Notes: generated from the letters alone by a model not told the origin. A stretch of 64,000 nt of DNA from Gibbula magus (GCA_936450465.1 OW388300.1:20275232-20339231), one strand, 5' to 3'. Positions 22,190-33,159 are shown, counted from the stretch's first letter. Translations and numbers: made by a program.

Positions 22190-22393
22190 AATAGTACGTT
22201 TTTGATTAAACGTAATTATTTATACTTACCTGTTGACTAGACCTACTTTACCTTACCTCCTATAGGTAATGCTATTTCAACCTTAACACAGACGAACTTG
22301 AAGAGTGGAGAAGGGGTGCGTAAAAATCCCTTATACAAGGGGCGGTAAGTCTAGGTGGTCTCTTGACGTCACTACATGTTCATGTCACTCTCC
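22190..22393. repeat. DIRS inverted terminal repeat, 3' side of element
   Basis: From the ACTAGACCTAC block inward, this matches the complement of 28961-29130 nearly base for base, including GGTAATGCTATTTCAACC and GGGGCGGTAAGTCTAGGTGG. The outermost 39 bp differ from the other end, as is usual for the unequal outer ends of DIRS repeats. Confidence 0.85.
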
Positions 22394-22449
22394 GAAAGTC
22401 CCAAAAGGCAAGACAGACCAAGTGGGAGGATGGGAGGGCCTAGAGCGTA

Positions 22450-22550
22450 GGTCTAGTCAACAGGTAAGTATAAATAATTACGTTTAATCAAAAACGTACT
22501 ATTATTTAAATACCTATCTGTTGACTAGACCTACTTTGCCTAGAATCCCA
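22450..22550. repeat. DIRS internal complementary region
   Basis: Positions 22450-22507 are the reverse complement of 22190-22247. Positions 22502-22545 are the reverse complement of about 29100-29142. The two halves overlap at CTATT, the complement of the AATAG shared by both boundaries. This is the sequence expected of a pre-formed circle junction. Confidence 0.85.
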
Positions 22551-22847
22551 CCGCAAGGAGGCGGGTCAGTAGATACATGGTAGTGACGAGACCAGCGACT
22601 AGCCCTGAGTGTAAGCTAACCTACGAGTCCTCCACCCTTTGGTGAGGACAAGGTAAAGCCCGGGAGATACCATCTCTACCGCTTAGCGGATCGAAGAGAT
22701 AACCCTGCCACTCAATTTCCGATCAACACACTGCCCCCCCAAACCCCAACAGGGAGGGGGGGTGTTAAAGCGAAGTTAAAGAAAAAACCAACAGACACGA
22801 GAGCTAGCAATGTAAACCTTGTTTATTTACAATGAGCCTTAAAGCTC

Positions 22848-24175
22848 CTAAGGGGGTTGACCCCTTCTTGGTCTGGTTGGGGGGACCACCTTCGCCTGAG
22901 CGAAGATCTGTGGACCCAGCCTAGAGATGCCTTCAAGATCTGCTGTTGAGGCATCTCGTAGGTAATGGTTGGCGAAAACCTCTGATGAACGCCAAAAACA
23001 TCCTGCCATGACATCCGAAACCGCGATGTTGCAGTGATACGCCATCGTGGCTGATACTGCGCAGATCTCATGAGGGTTTGAACGCGAAGACGGAGGCAAG
23101 TCAGCGGCCTTGTACGCATCAATGACCGCCGACCTTAGATACACGCCCAATGCTCGCTTATCTAGCTCCTTGGTGCTTCTAGGCAAGTGAGGCAAGAAAA
23201 GACGACGTCTGCCGTCTCTCGGCCTGCGTGTACACCCTCAAGGCCCTCACCGGACACAGAGAGAGGTCCACCTCCCCCGACTCAGAACCCAGAGCCGGGA
23301 TAGAGAACGTACGGTCAGCCTCATCAGCTGCCTGGTTCTTACAGACAAAATCAGGAGCCCACCCGAGAGAGGCCGAACCCCCCTCCCTAACCTCAAAACG
23401 TAGAAGGTCCGCCTGCAACGCATGGATTTCAGCAATCCGCGCTGCCGTCCACAGAGCGGAAGGTTTTAATGAAGGCCCATGAGGACCGACACAACTAACC
23501 CTGGCGACCTCTTACCGAGGTGAGGTGAGTTAGGGTTTAACGCCGCTTACAAGAATATTTCACTTATATCGCGGCTGCTAGTATTACGGCAGGGAGAAAG
23601 CCCGCAACACCATATGGCTATGCATTGCGGTGAAACCTGCGAGCAATGGCTGGACTAGCGAACCATGGGTGATACTGCACTGAAGTTCAGTGTAGCCTGC
23701 ACCCAAAACTTACTGCATTCTCTACTAGAGACAAAAATGCCGTGCCCCTGGCGGGATTCGAACCCTGGACCTCTTGATCCGAAACCGAACGCACTAACCA
23801 CTGCGCTATCCCGCCCCCTCTTCCTGAGAACGGAGAGGATAGCAGACATGTTGGTATTAAGCGATGACGCCTTAAGACGCCTGGTGTAGCGTAGGTATAC
23901 TAATTACTCCGCCACCTGAGGAACTGAGGCCTCTGTCGGGATGAAATCTCTCCGAGCACAGAAGGAGGCGAAGACCTGCCACTGGAAAACATAGAGTTTT
24001 CTAGTGGTCTTCCTATGAGAGGTAGCTTTGGCATTGGCGACGGACCTCGAGTATCCACTGCTCTTTAGCCCTCTTTTAACACAAGCCAAGCGTGAAGGCA
24101 GAAACCCTGAGGGTTCACGTGTAACCTTTCGCTTGGCCTGCTGAGGAGCAGATCTCTCCGCGGCTGAATCGGAAA
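22848..24175 (-). pseudogene. DIRS tyrosine recombinase remnant, interrupted by a SINE
   Basis: On the minus strand, 24089-23904 encodes the N-terminal core-binding part (HRKTTRKLYVFQW, FCARRDFIP). The catalytic part resumes at about 23500 with AARIAEIHAL, which carries the box I arginine. CPVRALRVYTQ follows, then after a frameshift near 23195 KELDKRALGVYLRSAV, NPHEIC and FWRSSEVFANHYLRD. The last contains the nucleophilic tyrosine. HEIC stands where H-x-x-R is expected. TGC for arginine CGC is a CpG-type change that would abolish activity. SINE-2 (23518-23818) splits the frame. The recombinase is therefore broken at least three ways. Confidence 0.8.
23518..23818 (-). mobile_element. SINE-2, tRNA-Arg-headed, inside the DIRS recombinase
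   Basis: On the minus strand it starts GGCGGGATAGCGCAGTGG, which includes box A, followed by TTTCGGA as anticodon loop (TCG, arginine) and a perfect box B, GGTTCGAATCC. The body ends with GATATAAGTGAAATATTCTTG and GGCGTTAAACCCTAACTCAC, which resembles the tail of the V-type SINEs described from molluscs. The anticodon stem no longer pairs, so it is a retroposon and not a tRNA gene. Confidence 0.8.
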
Positions 24176-24198
24176 CAGGTTCCTGACGCCTTGGCTAC

Positions 24199-24384
24199 CT
24201 ACATGGGAGACATAGGTTGGCAATTGCCGAAAGGGAGAAAAAAACCCGACTTGACCCGAAGTAGTGCTGAACTCTTCAAAGACGAAGCAATGGACTTATG
24301 AATGACTGAAACATACGCCCGGAAACCTGAAGACGAAAGAGTGACACACTCGTTACACAGTTCCTTGCACTTCATACAAGGCAA
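24199..24384 (-). other. Cysteine-bearing frame between recombinase and minisatellite
   Basis: A 61-codon frame rich in serine, with CMKCKELC near its start. It could be the end of the element's gag region or unrelated. I do not recognise it. It is listed because it lies in DIRS coding orientation and outside the minisatellite. Confidence 0.3.
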
Positions 24385-24439
24385 GTCCTAGCAGACTTCC
24401 TACCTCTGCAATTACAAAAACGCAGAGTACATAGTGAAG

Positions 24440-25640
24440 CAAAAACGGCGGTAGTAGAGTAACTAGGTGAGTGATAGTCGAGACCTTGACGAGACCATCC
24501 AGTCACTAACAGGTGACTGACAAACGAGCCACTGACGCGTGTAAGCTAGGGGAGGTGAATGACACTCAATTCACTTAACAGGTGAGTGACAGACGAGCCA
24601 CTGAAGCGAGTAAGCTAGACGATGTGAGTGACAGGTGAAAGACAGTCGAGTCACTTAGCAGGTGAGTGACAGACGAACCACTAAAGCGTGTAATCCAGAC
24701 GAGGTGAGTGACACTCAAGTTACTTGACAGGTGAGCGCCAGGCGAGCGTGTAATCTAGACGAGGCGAGTGACAGTCTGGTCACCTAACAGGTGAGTGACA
24801 GCTGAACCCATAACGCGTGTTATCTAGACGAGGTGAGTGACAGGTGAGTGATACCCAAGTCACTCAACAGGTGAGTGACAGACAACAGATGAGTAACAGG
24901 CGAATCACTAACGAGCGTAATCTAGACGACGTGAGCGACAGTCTAACGCATGTAGTCTAGAGGAGGTGAGTGACAGGTGAGTGGCACTCACATCACTAAA
25001 CAAAAAAGTGATCTTGAGGAAGTTTGCATTAAGCAAACGAAACGTAGAAACCTGTAGATAGCTGGTTTTAGAGTAGTACACATCTATGTTATCCTAAACA
25101 GAAGAGTGACCGGCGATTCACTAACTTGCGTCATACAGACGAGGTGAATGACAAACGAGTCACTGATACGAAACACCTAATCAAAGCAGTGTAAGAACTC
25201 AGTTCCGACACTAAGACAACAACCCTTCCAATAGTTAAATACTTCAACAACACCAAGAGTGTAAACTCACAAACGTAGATAACGAGACGCTTAAGTGAAT
25301 AATACGCTTGAGATAATATATAATAATATAATAAGGTTGAGACGAGGCACTCAAGTCGAGTCGAAACTCACCTAACGCGAATGATTAGCGAGTGACAGGT
25401 GAAAAACGAGTGACTGGCGAGGCAAGCCACTGGCGAAGCAAATCACAGGTGAGACGAGGCGCGTCAACGCAGAGTCGAGCCTATATGGCGAGTCGAGTCT
25501 CAATGACTGCCGAGGCGAGTGACTGCCGAACCGAGTCACTGGCGAGATGATGCGAGTCCAAAAGAATCGAGCCTAAGGGTTGGCCAAGCGAGTAACTGGC
25601 GAAGCGAGTAACTGGCAAGGCAAGTCACTGGCGAGGCAAC
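24440..25640. repeat. GAGTGACAGGTGA minisatellite, irregular 60-90 bp units
   Basis: The array is built of GAGGTGAGTGACA, CGAGCCACTAACGCG and GTGTAATCTAGACGAGG blocks. GTAAGCTAG or GTAATCTAG landmarks recur at about 24540, 24609, 24688, 24747, 24817 and 24907, so the period is irregular. A unique segment at about 25003-25100 interrupts it. It lies where a DIRS element should carry reverse transcriptase. Confidence 0.85.
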
Positions 25641-25649
25641 GGGAGTCAA

Positions 25650-26499
25650 GCTGATTCAACTCGAAGGTGAATGACTGGCGAAGCGGATGCTTGGCGAAGC
25701 GGATGCTTGGCAAAGCGAATGCTTGTCGAAGCGAAGCCTACGCGAGAGACTTTTCCTTCCCGCGCGGGAGCTAAGTCCCCTTCAGAACAAAAGGAAGCCT
25801 TCCTGGCTGCCGACGAACGGGGTCCCGACACGCTGACCTGACTGAGTGGTACCTCCGCGAACGAGGCCATCTCCGACAGCCTTGGGACTGAGTCGATAAC
25901 CCCACACCCTCCGCATCCGACACTATATTGATGAACGGAGGGTCCAAGACCTCAACGAAGCGGACGTCACGCTCCGTCGAGTCTAGCGAGGAATCCCGGG
26001 TGGGCGACACCACCGTGACACGACGCATAGGGGTGTGAGAAACCCGCGAGGAGGCAGCGGACCCGGATGCCCTTGAAGACGTGGGACGCGAAATCTGAGA
26101 CACGCAGTCCGCATTGGGTTCCCGATCTAGCGTAGTAGCGGGGATCGTGAGACTAGGCAAAGCCAGCGGACCCAACTGAGCATCCAGCAATGAAGAGACC
26201 CTGTCCTTAACGGACGCAAGAAGGAGGTCCGGATTGACTTGGTCAAACCTATCCTTCTTGGCCTTCTTCTCCTTGCTCTTCGGTGTGGAGGGTCCGCTGA
26301 CCTTAAGTCTCAAAGGCGACATACGCCTGTCTGGCGAAGGGGGAGGCGACGTACAAGTCTGCAGCCGAGAACGCAAACGCGAAGGGGGAGAGAGCGAATC
26401 TCTCAACCCCTAGCGAAGTCGGAAGAACCCGGCGACTCCCTGTCGAAATCATCCGCCCGTTCCCTAAGTACCAAGTCTACCGCCTCCTCGGGAGACTAG
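25650..26499 (-). pseudogene. DIRS gag-like remnant
   Basis: On the minus strand a first segment (about 26499-26405), with AVDLVLRERADDF, runs into a frameshift. A second frame (26406-25771) carries SPPPSPDRRMSPLRLKVSG and a Lys-rich KSKEKKAKKDRF stretch, then serine-rich low complexity. A third frame (25870-25646) continues it. Proline/serine-rich gag-like proteins with such a basic patch occur in metazoan DIRS elements. That match is from memory and approximate. The ORF cannot be translated as one protein. Confidence 0.6.
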
Positions 26500-28640
26500 T
26501 GACGAATGGAAGAGTTGAATAACCGGCGAATCACTGACGCGAAACACCTAAGTTGATCTAATTACACAAAGCGCGAGTCCGCGAATGAGAACGTGAACAC
26601 GAACGGGGAGAGAGCGAATCTTAGAGCGAATGGCTGTGACATCCCTCCGCAATTCGTGCAAAAAGCGGAGTACATGGTGGAGCAGGCGAAACACTAACAC
26701 ACGTGACGTAGACGAAGGTAGTGACAGTCGAGTCACTCACGCAGGAGAGTGAAAGACGAGATACTCGCACGCGTAGCGTAGACGAGGTGAATCACTAACG
26801 CGAGACACTTGAGTAGCGTAGCGTAAGAAAGTTGAAAACAAAGGCTCTTAACTCGAAGAGAACAAAGTCAATATCAAACCCTCCGCAATTCGCGCAAAAA
26901 ACGGAGTACATGTCGGAGCCGGCGTAACACACGTGACGTAGGCGAAAGGTAGTGACAGTCGAGTCACGTACGCAGGAGGGCGAAGGACGAGACACGTAGC
27001 GTAGAAGAGGCGAGTCACTAGACGAGTCGAATCACTAACGCGAGACACTTACGTAGCGTAGCATAAGAACCAACAAACTCCTCCAATAGTTAATCGAGAG
27101 AGTTGAAACAAGGCTCCGAACTTGAAGAGGACAAAGCCAATATCAAGTAATGGTTGGTCAAGATAAGTGACTGGCGAACCAGCTTACACTGATAACCACC
27201 TACGAGACGAGACTAATCAAATATACAAACCAAAGGCGAAAGACTAACGAAACGAATGACAAGCGAAGCGAATGACAGGCGAACCAAGTCACTGGCGAGA
27301 TGATGCAAGTCAAATCGAATCGGGCCTAACGCGAGCGACGAGCCTAAGGCGATAGACTGGCGAAGCAAGTGCCTGGCTTAAGCGAGGCACTGGCGAGACG
27401 ATGCGAGTCTAGTAGAATCAAGCCTATGGCGAATGACTGGCGAAGCGAATGATTGGCGTAGCGAGTCACTTGCCCGACAAAGCGAGTCAAGTTGATTCGA
27501 CCTAAGGCGATAGACTGGCGAAGCGAGTGACTGGCCTAAGCGAGACACTGGCGAGACGATGCGAGTCAAGTAGAATCAAGCCTATGGCGAATGACTGGCG
27601 AAGCGAATGATTGGCGTAGCGAGTCACTTGCGAGACGAAGCGAGTCAAGATGATTCGACCTAAGGCGATAGACTGGCGAAGCGAGGGACTGGCCTAAGCG
27701 AGACACTGGCGGGTAGATGCGAGTCAGTAGAATCGAACCTAAGGCGAAAGACTGGCGAAGCAAGTGACTGGCGAAGCGAATCACTGGCGAGACGAAACGA
27801 ACCCCACAGATTCAACCTTAGGCGATGGACTAGTGAAGCGAGTGACTGGCGTAAGCTAGACACTGGCGGGTAGATGCGAGTCAAGTAGAATCGAACCAAA
27901 GGGGAACCTGTCGAAGGGGGGTCCGCCGCGTAGCGAGTCAAGTTGATTCGACCTAAGGCGATGGACTGGCGAAGCGAGTGACTGGCGTAAGCGAGACACT
28001 GGCGGGTAGATGCGAGTCAAGTAGAATCGAGCCTAAGGCGAAAGACTGGCGAAGCAAGTGACTGGCGAAGCGAATCACTGGCGAGACGAAACGAACCCCA
28101 CAGATTCAACCTAAGGCGATGGACTAGCGAAGCGAGTGACTGGCGTAAGCTAGACACTGGCGAGTAGATGCGAGTCAAGTAGAATCGAGCCAAAGGGGAA
28201 ACTGTCGAATGGGGGTCCGCCGCGTAGCGAGTCAAATTGATTCAACCTAAGGCGATGGACTAGCGAAGCGAGTGACTGGCGTAAGCGAGACACTGGCGAG
28301 TAGATGCTAGTACAGTAGAATAGAGCCAAAGGCGAATGGTAGGCGAAACCAATAACTGGCGAAGCGAATCACTGGCGAGTCGGAGCGAGTCCAGTCGATT
28401 TCAACCAAAGGCGATAGACTAGCGAAGCGAGTGACTGGCGTAAGCGAGACACTGGCGAGACACTGCTAGTACAATAGAATCAAGCCAAAGGGTCCGCTCG
28501 CGTAGTGATAAGCTAGGCGAGTGACTGGAGACGCGTAGGTAGTTGATACGGACCGAAGGCGAATGACTGGCGGACGTGAATGACAAGCGAAGCAAGTCAC
28601 AGGCGTATGGCGAAGCGAGTCAACAACCAACAGTCGAAGG
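26500..28640. repeat. GACTGGCGAAGCGAGT minisatellite with ~290-bp higher-order units
   Basis: Short blocks such as GACTGGCGAAGCGAGTGAC and GAGACACTGGCGAGACGATG alternate. The landmark CCTAAGGCGATGGAC recurs about every 130-165 bp, at about 27508, 27657, 27822, 27950, 28111, 28245 and 28405. Alternate units are more alike, giving a dimer of about 290-295 bp. The left part (26500-27180) has a different AGTCACTAACGCGAGACACTT unit. Frames run open across it by composition only. Confidence 0.85.
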
Positions 28641-28960
28641 TGACTGGCGGAGGGTACGCCTTACAAGGCGTGCGAACCGAAGCAGTCAATGAAGACAGGT
28701 GAGAGAAACACAAAGACTGCACGTGCAAGGCAAGCAGCTACCTCTCGGGCGGCCACACATCAAGCACATGTCAACAAGGCCATTGTACCCCAACACCTAC
28801 TAAAACAGATTGTTAAACAACCTGCTAAAGACGAATTGTAGATATAGTTGAAAATATCCCTCAAAATAGTAAGAGATAGCTAGCAAGTTAGCAACCAAGT
28901 CGCTAAAAATACCCAGTCTCAGAACAAAACAAACATGTCTGTCTTGCTCTGCAACTAATA

Positions 28961-29142
28961 GGAGAGTGACATGAACAGGTAGTGACGTCACGAGACCACC
29001 TAGACTTACCGCCCCTTGGATAAGGGATTTTACGCACCCCTTCTCCACTCTTCAAGTTCGTCTGTGTTAAGGTTGAAATAGCATTACCTATAGGAGGTAA
29101 GGCAAAGTAGGTCTAGTCAACAGATAGGTATTCAAATAATAG
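28961..29142. repeat. DIRS inverted terminal repeat, 5' side of element
   Basis: Reverse complement of 22190-22393 from GGAGAGTGACATGAAC to GTAGGTCTAGTCAACAG. The outer CAGATAGGTATTCAAATAATAG is matched in inverted form by the internal complementary region and not by the opposite terminal repeat. Confidence 0.85.
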
Positions 29143-29761
29143 CATTACAACTTGTCATTGCAAATGGTGATCTTATCAACGGTGTCGCTGATTGCACAAC
29201 TAACTTTAGATACAACCAAGCAGGAATCTCTGTTTCTAGCCAAGAAAACGTTCCATATGCAACTTAAGTTTCTCTGAGAGTATTGTATTTGTATTTATTT
29301 GAGCATTTGTAATCTCTCTTCTGTGAAGGGCATTGTAAACGGTAACAAGATGCGAAAATATAAGTTCTTTACATTTACAACGTCTTCATTGCAATTTTCT
29401 TAACGTTTCTCGTTGCATTAAAGAAGTTGTAAATCCACGGAAATTGTATTTCCCATCTTAGGCCTAAAAACAAAATGTTTCTGGTCTTTACAGGCTGACA
29501 AAAATAATGCGATGATTTTTTTTCTTATTTACGATATTTTGTGTGTTTTATTAAAGAGTTAAACAAACAAAATTTATACAATTAACTATATAAATAAAGC
29601 ACAAATCCTCTTAAATATATGTCACTATTCCAAATAGTCAATAATCTCATCCCTACACTCCATCTCAACAGAAATGACTGACATTTTCTATGTCCAATGT
29701 TTTCTGAGGCTAAAAAGTTAGAGTTATCTGTCCCTTACTTTTGTTAAAACCACAGGAACTC
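29143..29761. other. Flank; possible fragment of the 40294-type element
   Basis: 29160-29240 includes AACGGTGTCGCTGATTGCAC, close to AACGGCGTCGCTGATTGCAC in the 40294-40844 element, so the DIRS may have landed in an old copy of it. The remainder is AT-rich and unremarkable. Confidence 0.4.
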
Positions 29762-31626
29762 GATATCGTAAGTAAAACGTAGGTAAAACGTAGGTAAAAC
29801 AAACCTACCTCCTATATAACATAGAGTAAAGGAGCAAGGGCAGCCATTTTGCCGATCTAAGGGTCCATTCAACATTAGGTCAAAAGTTACTCTAAGAATT
29901 GGTGACATACACAAATGAACGCCCGTACTTATTAATTATACATTTCTACGCAAAACCCGGCTGATTGTCACCCCTAGAATAACTTTAATATTTAATTTGA
30001 CCACAAAAACTTCTCCCATGAACGTTAGTCCGCAGTCGCTCCCCATTCGAACGATCTGATTGGTCTGTTGAGTTGAACTATTAATATAGTATCCGTAAAC
30101 AAACACGACGACTTGGCGAGACGACAGGATATTTCGAAAATTTCTACACTATGAATTCAACACCTGATCAGAGGAAAGCTTTGAAATGTGAGCAACAGAG
30201 CCAGCTCAACGGACCAATCAGATCGTACGAAGTGTTTCGACCTCGGTCTAACGTTCACGGGAGAGGTTTTTGTGGTGGTTTTCGAGTTTGAAGTGCTATT
30301 AAACTTGTCGTAGGGGTGACATATGGTGGAAATCAGCCGGGTTTTGCGGAGAAATGTATAGGTGATAGGTACGTACGTTCATTTGGGAATGTCCCATTTT
30401 TAGCTCATCAGGCCTGAAACTCCAGAGAGCTGAAATTTTATGTACAGACTCCTTGGCCAATGGGGATTCTAAATTGTAGATTTGGTGACCCTGTGACCCC
30501 AAATAAGGGCCTCACAGGCCATTACCTAAAATCCTGTTTTCATCTTTTTCTCCGGAACAAAAAGATCTAGAAGGCTGTGATATTGTATGCAAACTCTTTA
30601 GCCAATGGGGATTCTAACTTGTAAATTTGGTGACCCTTTGGTGACCCCAAATATGGGCCACAGCCTAAAAAACCTTTGAAAATGAATTTTGAACTGATAT
30701 TTTATGTGCACTTCATTCACTTTATTTGAAATGTATGTCGACTTGAGATAACAATCTACATTGTGGACATGTTTGTCAAATTGATGAAATCAATGTGAAA
30801 TGAGAACTATTGAATAGCCTATGAACTGAAAATTGTGACAAGGCATAAAGGACTAAATTGAAGAGGAGTTAAGAATTCTTTTATTTTACATGAGATATGT
30901 GAACTGCATATGACTGGTGATGAAATGATAAGATAAGACTATTTTCATCTTCTTCTCCAGAACGAAAAGACCTAGAAGGTTGTCATGTTGTGTAAAGAGT
31001 CTTTAGCCAATGGAGATTCTAAATTGTAGATTTGGTGACCCTGTGGCCCCAAATAAGGGCCTCGCAGGCCATTACCTAAAATCCTGTTTTCATCCAGAAC
31101 AAACTAGAAGGAATATTTTGTTCAGAATGTTTAGATGTTTGGATGACAAGGCTTATAACCGAGATAGTTTAGCCAAGGTGATTCTAAATTGTACTATGTA
31201 CCATGAGATTCATCACATTGCCTGTTCTCTTTAAGCCTTATACAGTTAGATCAGTGCTGCCAGTGTTTAGTGCAAGCAAGAGTCTATTACATAATTTGGC
31301 GGTAAAACACAAAAAACACAGCTGGCTTGTAACCAGAGCCAAGGGGTCAGAATATATCTCCTGTGTGTTGACCTTGCTGAGTGCTCTCTCTCAATTTCAA
31401 GAATAAGATTTGTCAGGGTTAGGGATCGTACATTATATTGAGACAACATATTTCTGTCTTCATCATCAAACAAAATAAACTCTGATGAGCTACAGAGCCC
31501 ATGGCTCTATTTTTTTAGCTTTACTTTTAACCTAATGTTGAATGGACCCTTAGATCGGCAAAATGGCTGCCCTTGCTCCTTTACTTTATGTTATATAGGG
31601 GGTATGTTTGTTTTACGTACGATATC
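29762..31626. mobile_element. 1.9-kb foldback element with nested inverted repeats
   Basis: The outer arms, about 110 bp, start GATATCGTA and end TACGATATC. They include GGGCAGCCATTTTGCCGATC and its complement near 31555. Inside, a second inverted repeat pairs about 29905-30100 with 30180-30400 (for example CAAAACCCGGCTGATTGTCA against a CAGCCGGGTTTTG copy). The remaining centre has three diverged direct units at about 30410, 30560 and 30955, each with GCCAATGGGGATTCTAA and TTTGGTGACCC. No protein is encoded. It is probably a non-autonomous foldback DNA transposon. Confidence 0.75.
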
Positions 31627-32535
31627 AAGGTTCAAGGTTCAAGGTTTTTATTAACTCAATTCCACCTTCGGTGGTACATGAGCATAATACATTCACATTT
31701 ATATACAGAATAAATTCATCAAGATGGCGTATGCATATACACATATCATGCAGATACAAAATACAAGTAGGGCAATAAATATGTACAATGTGCAAATACT
31801 AACTAAGAGTTTTAGTGATCTTAAGGACATGATTTATAAATAATGACAACTGTTTTAAATACTTAATCTTTTTTGTGGTCAATAATTGTTTCATTGCTAA
31901 AAGGTTAGAAAATTTCATAAGATTGTCTGGGATATACTTGATACGTTGTTGGAGAAGAGCTTCACATCGAAAGAGATAGTGAAACTCGTCTCCTATAGCT
32001 TGTGAATTACATAAGTTACATAAACGTTCATGTTTTGGAATATCTTGCCAGCGTCCGGTTTCAATCGGGAAGTTATGATTACTTGTCCTAAATTTCAAAA
32101 TTGGATAGTATACAGAACGAGGCATGAACAGATAAGTTTCAAAACACGGGGATGTCTTAAAGATTTGATAGTATATACCTTTCGAACTATTTCTAACCGA
32201 ACTTTGCCAGTTTTGTAAGTGTTGATCAGATAGAATCTGTTTAATTTTAGAAGTGAGATCAGACGTGGTATACAGCCATGGTTTGCTAAATACCAAGGAT
32301 AAACCACAATCGTTTAAAATCTTTTTAATAAATGAAATCCATCGTAGATTCTTCACGAAGTTTGAATTTTCTTGCGATATGAATGTATATAATAAACTAG
32401 ATATCTTTAATGTTTCGTTGTTAGTAGCTATCCTATGCCAATAATGTATCGAGTTCCTGTGGTTAAAACCTAGACAAAAGACCTGAGGCGTTGGTTTGAA
32501 ACTGACGCGGGCGGAAACCAGAAACAAATTCTTTT
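31627..32535 (-). mobile_element. LINE-beta, copy 1, 3' fragment
   Basis: A 5'-truncated LINE. Its 3' end carries AATAAAAACCTTGAACCTTG followed by a further CCTTG, a heptamer tail, and directly abuts the foldback element. It matches LINE-beta copy 2 at 50065-50516 almost base for base over the shared part, apart from copy 1 having one more tail unit. Confidence 0.85.
31799..32535 (-). pseudogene. LINE-beta ORF2 C-terminal part
   Basis: An open frame of about 240 residues without its own ATG. It contains the C-terminal cysteine module NFPIETGRWQDIPKHERLC, CNLC, then EFHYLFRCE, which corresponds to the same domain in LINE-alpha but in a different family. An in-frame stop lies just upstream of 32527, near the truncation point. 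It has no separate function. The intact frame suggests recent insertion. Confidence 0.75.
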
Positions 32536-32844
32536 TTTATTTGGGCCTTACTAACTTCTTATATAATAAGATTATAGTTGATGCAATAAAAAGTTATTAC
32601 GATTTATTACTCAACCGTGGTGAGATCACTCATTAGATAACAATGAGCTGGTTACACACATGTGTGATACCACCGCGTGCTGCCGTAACGTCATAATCGG
32701 CGCGTGACGTCATAGTTGGTTTTGGGTGACGTCACAATGTTAGCCACGAGACTGCAATAGCGGGTGACCTATTTGCAAGTAATCGTCACTTAAAACGATT
32801 TTCTTGCAATTCAGCGCTATTTACATCATTGAGTAATAAATAAA

Positions 32845-32985
32845 ATACTAAACTCGGTCCCGTTTGATAACATGTTTATGAAACTCGTGAATGGCATCGG
32901 TATTTAACTCGCTTTCGCTCGTTAAAATACCAAACCATCCACTCGTTTCATAAACATGTTATCAAACGGGACATCGTTTAGTATT
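32845..32985. repeat. Long hairpin with TCGCTTTCGCTCG centre
   Basis: ATACTAAAC and GTCCCGTTTGATAACATG on the left pair with CATGTTATCAAACGGGAC and GTTTAGTAT on the right. The stem is about 65 bp, with an extra block between GGTATTTAACTCG and CGTTAAAATACC. Outside it, TTTATTACTCAA at about 32600 and TTGAGTAATAAA at about 32829 form another inverted pair. Confidence 0.7.
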
Positions 32986-33159
32986 CTATATATCTCAGCT
33001 ATTTAGTCACGATACCGGAGAACCGGAGCAGGAAACGCCGCATTACCATATACCGGTAGCAAAGTCGTTTATTGCGATGTGTTCTAAACGGACACGTTGA
33101 TTTTGAACTCCCTCATGTATGAAGTTGAAATTGAGATGAGAGTTATATGTAACTCAATA

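Larger units (their letters stand above)
22190..29142 (-). mobile_element. DIRS-type tyrosine-recombinase retroelement, degenerate
   Basis: About 6.95 kb, oriented on the minus strand. Inverted terminal repeats of about 200 bp occupy 28961-29142 and 22190-22393. An internal complementary region at 22450-22550 joins the complement of the left outer end (57 bp, exact by eye) to the complement of the right outer end (one mismatch over about 40 bp). AATAG is shared by both boundaries, and I see no other target duplication. A gag-like remnant lies at 26499-25650 and a tyrosine recombinase remnant at 24175-22848. No reverse transcriptase, RNase H or methyltransferase trace is visible; the space is minisatellite. 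This is the architecture known for DIRS elements, which use the internal region to form a circle that the recombinase integrates. The block is much richer in GC than its flanks. Confidence 0.85.

Noticed and set aside
23750..23818. Intact tRNA-Arg gene
   Set aside because: The anticodon stem is mispaired, and the segment continues directly into a SINE body and tail.
27378..28235. Several Ser/Leu/Arg-rich minus-strand frames in the minisatellite
   Set aside because: They repeat because the DNA repeats. Unit lengths are not consistently multiples of three and stops differ between units, so there is no evidence of translation.
29742..29761. A 17-bp match (ACCACAGGAACTCGATA) between the left flank of the foldback element and LINE-beta
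   Set aside because: At this length a chance match within 64 kb is not unlikely, and the surrounding sequence does not align clearly.
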